Below, piece by piece: positions 56,642-64,000 of a stretch of 64,000 bases of DNA; positions within the stretch are counted from its first letter, which is position 1, and every line of letters starts with the position of its first letter. This DNA comes from Fulvia fulva (lineage: Eukaryota > Ascomycota > Dothideomycetes > Mycosphaerellales > Mycosphaerellaceae): assembly GCF_020509005.1 (NCBI RefSeq), contig NC_063014.1, forward strand, positions 3,658,001-3,722,000, given 5' to 3'. The translations under genes and the position numbers were made by a program. The notes beneath the pieces are model-generated. The model saw only the letters and a list, made by a program, of their open reading frames with translations. It searched no databases and was not told where the DNA came from.

Positions 56642-59600
56642 CCCCCCCCTCTTAAACCGCTATACGCCCTCGTACGCGGAAACATATCGCCGCGGGGTAT
56701 ATCCGTAAGGAAGAACCGTACTCTTAGGAAGCGCTAGCTTACGTCGGGGTAACCGTAGAGAGACTATATATCTTACCGTAGTAAGCCTTAAGTCGAGAGT
56801 CTATATTATACTATAGTATACCTTAGACAAGCTAATTATATATTAAGCCTTAGCTTGCCTTAAGTTATATCTATATTACGCGGGCGTCGTAGGGTTAACT
56901 ATCGGTAACGATGTCTAGGTCGTCTAATATCTAACCTTTAGGCTTACGCTATCTAGGTAGTAGACCGGCCGCTAACGGGTTCTTATAATAATAATTTACT
57001 ATCGCTTCCTCGGTACTACCTTTCAATTTGCTATAAGGCACTTCTATAATAGCACTACCTTCCTAACGGACGGTATACTTTATATACTTCTTAGCTCTAC
57101 TAGTCTATCTACTATCTATAATCGCCTTAACCGCGTATTTATCTAGCTCCTCGCTATCGCCTTCGGAGGCCTTAATAAGTAGTTAACCTTAGCTTTAATT
57201 AGGGAACAGGTCGTCGTTTACTAGGCGTAGTACGCTAGTATAGAACCTCGGGTATATACATCTCCTTTCCTAAAGGTCGGGCTCGTATACGTCTACGTTA
57301 ATCTTACGGATAATCGTAAAGGGACCTACATTCTTATAGTCAAGTTTCTTATAGGGCCTTCGAGTACGGATGTTTCTAGTATCTAGCTAAACCTTATCGC
57401 CGATTGCGTATCTTAGTATAGGCTTACGCTTATTCGCTACGGTATCTACGTACCGCTCTTAGGTATATCTAAGCTATATAATGTAGTGTACGTTAACGTT
57501 CTCTATAAAAGTCGCGAAATCTTCTACGTACTACTTCGATAAAGTCTATACTTTCGGAAGCTTAGTACCGTTACCGCTCGTAGCCTAAGGCAATACCTCT
57601 ATTCGAGGATTACGGCCTAGCGTTACGAAGAACGGTAATATACCTATAGTAGCGCTCTATTAATTATTTAGGGCAAACTCTACGATAGGTAACTACTAGA
57701 CCTAATCGTCCTACGTATAGTTAACGTACGTACGTAGGTACTATTCTATAGCTTAGTTCGTACGTTCTGACTACCTATTAGTCTAAGGGTAAAAGGCAGT
57801 CGAGATCTTTATACGTATAGCTAGACGCGCTATTAGAGCCTTCTAGAATTAGCTTATCTACTAGCTACTACGGTATAATACTACCGTATCGAACAGGCCC
57901 TAGTCCTTAATTACGTACTTTAATACGGCGTCAGCCGCTACCTTAGGGGCAAAATCTACTATAGGCATAAGATGCTTCCTCTTAGTAAGTCTATAGGTTA
58001 GGGTAAGGATAGCGTTATACTTTACGCCCTTAGTACTATAACTATCCGGTAGCTCTACTACGTAATCGAGTACTACCTCCTTATAGGTACCCGAGGGTAC
58101 GGGTAACTATCGGAGTATACCTTAGTACGTATTATAAAAAGCCTTAGATCGTATATATAGGTAACAATCCTTAACGTACTTAGTAATATCTACTACTAGA
58201 CTAGGCTAGTAGTACGTACGCGTAAGTAGGTCGACTATCTTCTTACGCCTAGGATGCCTAGCTAATAGAGTATCGTAGTGCCTCGCTATTAGCTCCGGAC
58301 GAAGCTTATACGGTACGTATATACGTCCTTAGATCTTGATTAGGTCACCGTCTAACTTATAGTCGCTAAGCGAGATATAGCTAGAGCCTTCTAGGTTTCG
58401 TAGTAAAGTACGAGCATTGTCGTCTAGGGCCTTCTTAATACCGTACGCTAGCTCGTCTTTAGTATAGGCTTTCTCGATAAGTTCTTCGGTAGAGGCCTCG
58501 TTTACTTCGAGCACGTAAAGTACTAATTAATACTAGTCGGCCGTAGTACGTAGAGTAGTTATAGCTAATAGCTTTAAGCGCTTACGTATACTAGGAGGGA
58601 GATTACGTAGCTTTAATATAGCTTACTACCTATGTTTTATATTATCCTTATCGTCTATATCTTGTCTACGGCGCGTAAGGCTGTCGGGCTTTGTCCTAAG
58701 CTTACTAGGGCGATATTCTATCTAGAAGTCGAACCCGGATAGGAACTCGCTCTAGCGCGCTTATCGGCGGGTCAGCTACTTAGTCGTTATAAACTACTCT
58801 AAGCCCTTATAGTCGGTAAGAACCTTAGAGGGAGCGCTTATTAGCTCCGGCCTTTATTCCTCGAACGCTCTAATAATAGCTATTAGCTCATTGTTATAAA
58901 TCTCGTAATTGTATTCTACTAGGTTTATCTTTATCGAGTAGAATACGATAGGATACAATTCACCGTCCTGTCTAACCTAAGATAATACGCTAGCTATATA
59001 CCTGTCTAAGGAATCAGTTTCTACGATATAGGGCTTAGTAATATTAAAATGTACTAATACTAGGCGTTTATAGAATGCGACCTTTAGGGTCTCGAACGTA
59101 CTTTAGTAGTCTAGGCTCTATACGAAGGGTATACGATTCTTAAGTACGTTACCGCGTATAAGGTCGTTTAAAGGTATAACGATACCGGAAAAGTTATTAA
59201 CAAACCTCCTATAGAAGTTAGCTAGCCTAAGGAAGGACAGTACATCCTTTAAGCTCTATAGAGTAGCCTAATCTATAATAGTCTAGACCTTAGATTCATC
59301 TATCTAAATGCCCTTGTTAGTAATAATCAGTCCTAAGAACTTAACGCTCTTCTAGAAGAAGCGGTACTTATAGACGTCTATAGGAAGTCGAGCGTCAATT
59401 AGACACCTAATAATAGTGCGTACGTGTTTCACGTGTTCCTTAAATAAACTATACGTGAAAACGATACAGTCGTCTAGGTATATAGACACGAAGTCGTCTA
59501 GGTGTCTATATAATACTTTGTTAATATATGCCTAGAACGCGCTTAGTACGTTATAGAGACTAAATGGCACTATAAGCTATTCGTAGGTGCTTTATCGGGT

Positions 59601-62600
59601 AGTAAAGGCTGTCTTCTATTCGTCGCCTTTACGGATACGTAGCTCGTTAAATGCTATAATAATGTCTAAGGTAGTGAACTACTATACGCCGCTTATACGA
59701 GCTAGGGTCTTACGGACTTAAGATATTAGGTACCTATTCTTAACGGTAATAGCGTTAACAGCTCTATAGTCTACGTAGACACGGAGTCCTCTACCTTGCT
59801 TCTTAACAATAATAATAGGACTAGTAATCTAGGACGTAGAGCGTCGGATTTTACTAGCGGCTTCTTCCTTATCGACGTAGGCTTTAGTTATATCGAGCTC
59901 TAGTTTCGATATAGAATAAGGACGCTTAAAAGGTAGCTTGGCGCCTTTAACGAATTTAATCGCCAAATCTAATTCGGGGCGATAGGGAGGCAGGCCTTTA
60001 GCGATAGACGGGTCAAATCCGTACTTTAGGTCCTTTAGCTATTAGGGTAGTAAGGATTCGACTTCTCGTATAGTCGCTTACTTCTTGTTATGTAGATAGC
60101 CTTGTCTTTAGCTAATATAGTACTTAGCCGTATACTAATGTCGTAAACAAGTTCCTTAGTCGTAGGCTCTAGCTTATTAGGGTCAAGAGTCCCTATTTCC
60201 TAAATAAGGTAACCTTCGTCTAGGTTTTCTTCGTAGGCTTCGCTAATCGTTATACTAGACACCTAGATGTTAGGTTCTAGAGTCTATCAATAAGGGATAG
60301 CGTGCTATATACAAACCTTCGTACCGCCGATAGTCGTAGGGTAAGGATCGTAATGATCCGTATAGTACTTTTTAGTAAATATAAATGTGTTAGCTCTCTA
60401 GTCTAGTATAGGGTAGTGCTTCTAGAACTAGGGTATACTAAATACGAAGTCGTAGTCGAGGTTAGTAACGAAGTAACTAACTTCCTCGATATAACCGTTC
60501 AGGTCGACCTTAGTCTTAACATATTCCGTAGCTTAACTAGATACTTTAGGGTTAGCTCCTAGGCCTATCTTCTAAGCCTAAGGCAGTCGTGTTCGTAATA
60601 GATGTTTCTCCGTAAACTTCGTATTACAAAATAGCGACTCGGTACCGGGATCTATTAGAATACGTACTAGCTTACTACCCGCTACGCCTACTACTATAAT
60701 ATACGAGCTTCTTAGCGGAAGGTCTATCGTCTTTATAGTATATAGTATAACCTCCGGACTAAAGATTATAGAGATGTTACTAATTGCTATTTCCTACTAT
60801 ATAGGGTTCCTCTTTCCTCTATAACGGTAATATAATAAGGGCGTAACCTTAGGAGATTCTAGTAGTACCGTCTTCGGAGGATTAGTACTAGGCGCGAGTA
60901 TAGGCTACTAGTCGGTACGTATACGACTAGAGCCTAGGCTTCCCCCGACTCGGTAGCCTTAAGCTCTACTAGTACGTCGCCGACCTAGATCGATACGTTC
61001 TTTATAGCGTTATTAGCGTCGCTACTAGTCTTCTTATACTTCTTAAAGGGACACTTAGGCGACTAGGCACCCTTATAGTCTATAGCCTTATATACGTAGT
61101 AGAATATATCCTCCTTAGGCTTAGCTACTTCTTCCTTAGTAAGATTACGGAAGGTATAACTATCGTGCTTAGCGGCTTTAAGATTATATTCCTTACGAAT
61201 CTTCTCGTTATAGTAGACATACTTAGGCTTGCCTTCGTTACTACCGCGACGGCCACTACTATTACGGCCGCTACCGCCTCCGCCGGAACCCTTAATATCG
61301 TCTAATTTCAGTTCGACATCGCGAAGGTATCGCTAAAGGGCTAGGAGGTTATCAAAGTCGTCGCGATATACTAGTACCTACTTCAACTTGTCGTTTAGCT
61401 TGTCCTAGATATCGTCGATAAGTTCCTTATCTGTCTTCTCTAGGTAGTACCCGTACTCTAGGAACTTAGTATAAAATGCGTTAAATATACGATTACCTTA
61501 GGTATAGTTATTATAAGCCTTCTTATGCTTCTTGAGCTTATAGTACTCGCCGTAAGAGTCGTTTAGTACTGTTATTAACTTACGCTAACCGGTTACCTTC
61601 TTCTTATATAGCCGTAGGCGGGCGTTAGTATTACCGACAATAAAGTTATTAAACACTACTAAGTATACTATAGATGATCGGCTATATAACTCTTCTATAG
61701 TTATATAGTCCTCTACTTTCTCCTTCTACTCTACAAATCCTAGTTTATCCTTATAATTAGGTATATTAGCTAAGAATATAGGAATCTTCCTCGAGTTAAT
61801 CGGGTTACGGGTACTATTATTACTACGCTAGATAGCGGCGTTGACTAAGACTACTGTAGTGTTGTTATTGTCGCTAGCTACGGTAGAGGTAGCCTTCTTA
61901 GTCTTCGTTATACCTATCTTAACACTAGAGTCCTCGCCGTCGAGTAGCTTCTCGAGGGCGGACTTCTACCTCGTAGGAGGTAGTAGAGGTGTCGGTTCCT
62001 TAGGCTTTAGCTAAGCGATATAGTTATCGCGCTCCTTTAGCTAGGCTTATAGATCCGTAATAAACGCGGTAGTACGCTTACCTAAGCTCTACTTAGTAGC
62101 TAACTTAGTCTAGGTCGCTTTGAGTTCGCTAGCTAGATCTATATTACGACTACGTAAGTTCTTAATCTTAGCGGCCGCCTTCTTACCTAACTTCTTTAGG
62201 TAAGCGATCTTAGCTACTAAGTCCTTATCGTCCCTAAGCTCGTCGAGTATTACTTAGAGCGATACTAACTTATCCTTATACCAATTAGCCTTAGCCTATA
62301 GCCGACTCTTCTAAGTAGTTAATACCTCCCGGACCTCCGTAAGACCGAGGTAGGCGAGACGGTATTTGTCTAGGACATCTAGCTAGGCTTCTAGGTTCTT
62401 AGTAACCGAGCGAGAAAGCTCCTTAGCTATAGCGATCTAGAACTCGGTAGGGTTATACCGTAGCCTATATTCTACCTCTTCGCCCTTCTAGGTAAAGTTA
62501 ACCGGCATTGTATAGCGGTAGCTAAGATGTTCCTCCTTCCGCGTACGTATACCCTATTATAGGGTCTTATCCTCTCTACCTATACGGAGTCGAGTTTCCT

Positions 62601-63024
62601 TCTTAGACTAACGTCGGTTATACTTATTACGTAGTAGCTCTTAGTACTTCTAGCGCCGACGTTCTTCCTCTTACTAACGAGCCTACTTAGTGTCTCCGCG
62701 ACCCTAAGTCTCGTTCTATGTCTCTTACGCTATATTACGTAGTCGTTCTATACCTACGGTATCGTCGAAATCCGGATCCTACTACGACTCGTCTTCTACC
62801 TCTTACTACGCTACGCTAAGTACGCCGTTCCGCTTTTATCGGGCTTCTCGGAGGAACGCCTTCGTAAGAGGGTTTAGGTTAAGTCTTAGGATAAAGGATA
62901 ATTCGTCTAGTCCGATAGTAGTATTAGTACCTACGGCTATTCGAGTCTCGGTCGTACGCGGTCGTAGTAGCGATACGTAGTCTATAATCGTACGACTCGG
63001 CGATCTAAGGGCGGTAGAACTTAA

Positions 63025-63219
63025 TAATACGGATAAGGCGTAAGATAGGGCGCAAACGTATCAATACCTTAGAATCGAATAAGTTCTATAAAGAAGAGAA
63101 GATAAGAAAGTCGCGAAGATACGATAAAGTAAACGTCGAGGTCGGGGTCTAGGGTCCGGGCGCGCTAGCGTACTAGGTCACGTAGTACTAAGTATAGTCT
63201 TACGAGGTGAACCGTAACA
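63025..63219 (-). repeat. Ty3-B 5' LTR, uninterrupted
   Basis: 195 bp, begins TGTTACGGTTCACC in element orientation and ends TCCGTATTA. It differs from the split copy mostly by TG/CA to TA changes. It serves as the empty-site control for Gypsy copy 2. Confidence 0.9.
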
Positions 63220-63715
63220 GTTCTTACTTATACGTAATATAAAAGAGAAGTATAGTATCCTTAACTAGGACACCTATAACTTCGACGAGACAGGGTTTAT
63301 AATAGGTATTATTACGTCTTAGAGCGTCGTTACGGGTTTAGAAAGGCGTAGTAGAAAGAGGAAGGTCATTTAATAAAGTAATAGAGAATAGGTAATAGTA
63401 GTTAAGACTATCTATATAGACGGAATAGCGCTCCTACCCTACGTTATCCTTATAGGCAAATAGTATATTAGTACCTAGTACGAAGACGGTAACTTGGGTC
63501 TAGACTAGATAATCGGGCTAATAGAGAACGGCTAGACTAATAATAAGTTCGGTATACGGTAGCTAGAGTATTTCTAGAAGTATACTATAGCTCGTACGAC
63601 TAGGGTATAGAGACTACTTATTATTAATAGCTACGAGAGCTATAACTCGAAGGTATTCTAGAATCTATAGAAGGAATACAAGATCTTAGCCCTATATATA
63701 CTATCGGTCGACGAC
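63220..63715 (+). mobile_element. Fot1/pogo-like DNA transposon, right part (DDE domain), RIP-mutated
   Basis: Continues the frame of 48454: FLLIRNIKEKYSILN, then YNFDETGFIIG (first catalytic Asp block, YDFDETGF in relatives). Around 63620 a block LLIINSYESYNSKVF stands where relatives have LLILDGHGSH. The second catalytic Asp reads Asn and two His read Tyr, all explained by TG to TA and CA to TA changes. It is cut by LINE C at 63715, before the third catalytic residue. Confidence 0.82.
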
Positions 63716-64000
63716 GAGAATCACCTGTACGTGGTGTCGGCTACGAACCTCTCGTCTAGCTACGAGAGAGCCAAGTATTCTCACGCTGGAGCGTCGTGGG
63801 CGCGACGGGCGCGTAGCGTAGTCGAAGCCGCGGCGAACAGAGGACTACCAGCAAAACGGGTATGAAAACCATCCGACGAGCGTGTACTCGTGTCGGGAGC
63901 GAGTCCCTCTTCTTTCTACGTGTAAGAAGGGCGCGGAACCGTGGCCTATACGCTCGACAGGACACCTCTGGTATGAGTGCAGAATTTTCACCTCCGGAGA
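63716..64000 (+). mobile_element. LINE C: 5' end of an unmutated Tad1-type LINE, continues beyond the window
   Basis: Starts GGTCGACGACGAG and is almost identical to the LINE B leader (reverse complement of 36486-36202), in contrast to the altered LINE A leader (20671 downward). CpA and TpG are intact, although the surrounding Fot1 sequence is RIP-damaged. Only the non-coding leader is visible, so whether ORF1 and ORF2 are intact cannot be told here. Confidence 0.93.

Larger units (their letters stand above)
48455..63219 (-). mobile_element. Ty3-B: Ty3/Gypsy LTR retrotransposon, RIP-saturated, containing Gypsy copy 2; target duplication GTTYT
   Basis: LTRs of 195 bp lie at 63025-63219 (5') and, split by the nested element, at 48455-48615 plus 56608-56641 (3'). 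The flanks GTTTT (48450-48454) and GTTCT (63220-63224) are the target duplication, and joining across them restores the Fot1 frame E-K-W-F-L-L-I-R. The internal part (56642-63024, minus) shows gag (about 61300-62700), a zinc knuckle (FYYVYKAIDYKGA*SPKC, about 61035-61110), protease (ILIDPGTESLFCN, about 60620-60660), reverse transcriptase (YLDD at 59480-59469), RNase H and integrase (SQFWKALIARLAIRIKIST, about 57790-57850). It ends at a polypurine tract AAGAGGGGGGGG before the 3' LTR. It is unrelated in sequence to the 8-kb Gypsy element. Confidence 0.9.

Overview
The window looks like a chromosome segment of a filamentous ascomycete (Pezizomycotina, probably a dothideomycete). The evidence is short GT-AG introns of 51-171 nt, typical fungal families (fungal heme-thiolate peroxidase, HET domain, M3 oligopeptidase, Cdc1/Ted1-type phosphoesterase) and mobile elements carrying the signature of repeat-induced point mutation (RIP). 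In the RIP-affected parts CpA and TpG are almost absent while CpG stays common. Element reading frames are interrupted almost only by TAG and TAA at places where Trp (TGG) or Gln (CAG/CAA) is expected.

Layout. 1-1004: degenerate Tc1/mariner transposase. 1173-7320: three intact minus-strand genes: an M3 zinc oligopeptidase, a CHIP-like TPR/U-box ubiquitin ligase and a family-2 heme-thiolate peroxidase with three introns. 9081-10140: broken, internally deleted HET-domain gene. About 10.3-40.55 kb: mobile elements, many nested. A gag-bearing LTR-element remnant (11.5-14.9 kb) is split off from its upstream flank by a LINE fragment and is itself followed by LINE A (14889-20671). A 5'-truncated LINE (L3) and a LINE C-terminal fragment (L4) follow. 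A long RIP-saturated LINE (L2, about 23.1-39.37 kb) contains a 7989-bp Ty3/Gypsy element (23833-31821, 4-bp duplication) and LINE B (33177-36486, 15-bp duplication). LINE B is not mutated and keeps a 676-aa reverse-transcriptase ORF, but it has lost about 2.47 kb including the endonuclease. A LINE ORF1 fragment ends the cluster.

40.55-47.68 kb is a unique island. It holds a field of minisatellites with four copies of a 48-bp core with inverted ends, a broken small conserved gene, and an intact membrane metallophosphoesterase gene of the Cdc1/Ted1 (GPI-anchor remodelling) type. From 47.68 kb to the end lies a Russian-doll structure. A Fot1/pogo-like DNA transposon is split by a Ty3/Gypsy element (48455-63219), which is split by a second copy of the 8-kb Gypsy element (48616-56603). 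The distal Fot1 part is cut by an unmutated LINE C that runs off the window.

The genes do not form a pathway. The main interest is the insertion chronology that the target-site duplications allow, the contrast between RIP-saturated hosts and unmutated LINE guests, RIP hits on catalytic residues, the shared (TCTA)n tails of several LINE families, and the undescribed 48-bp repeat. No clearly new multi-gene system was found.
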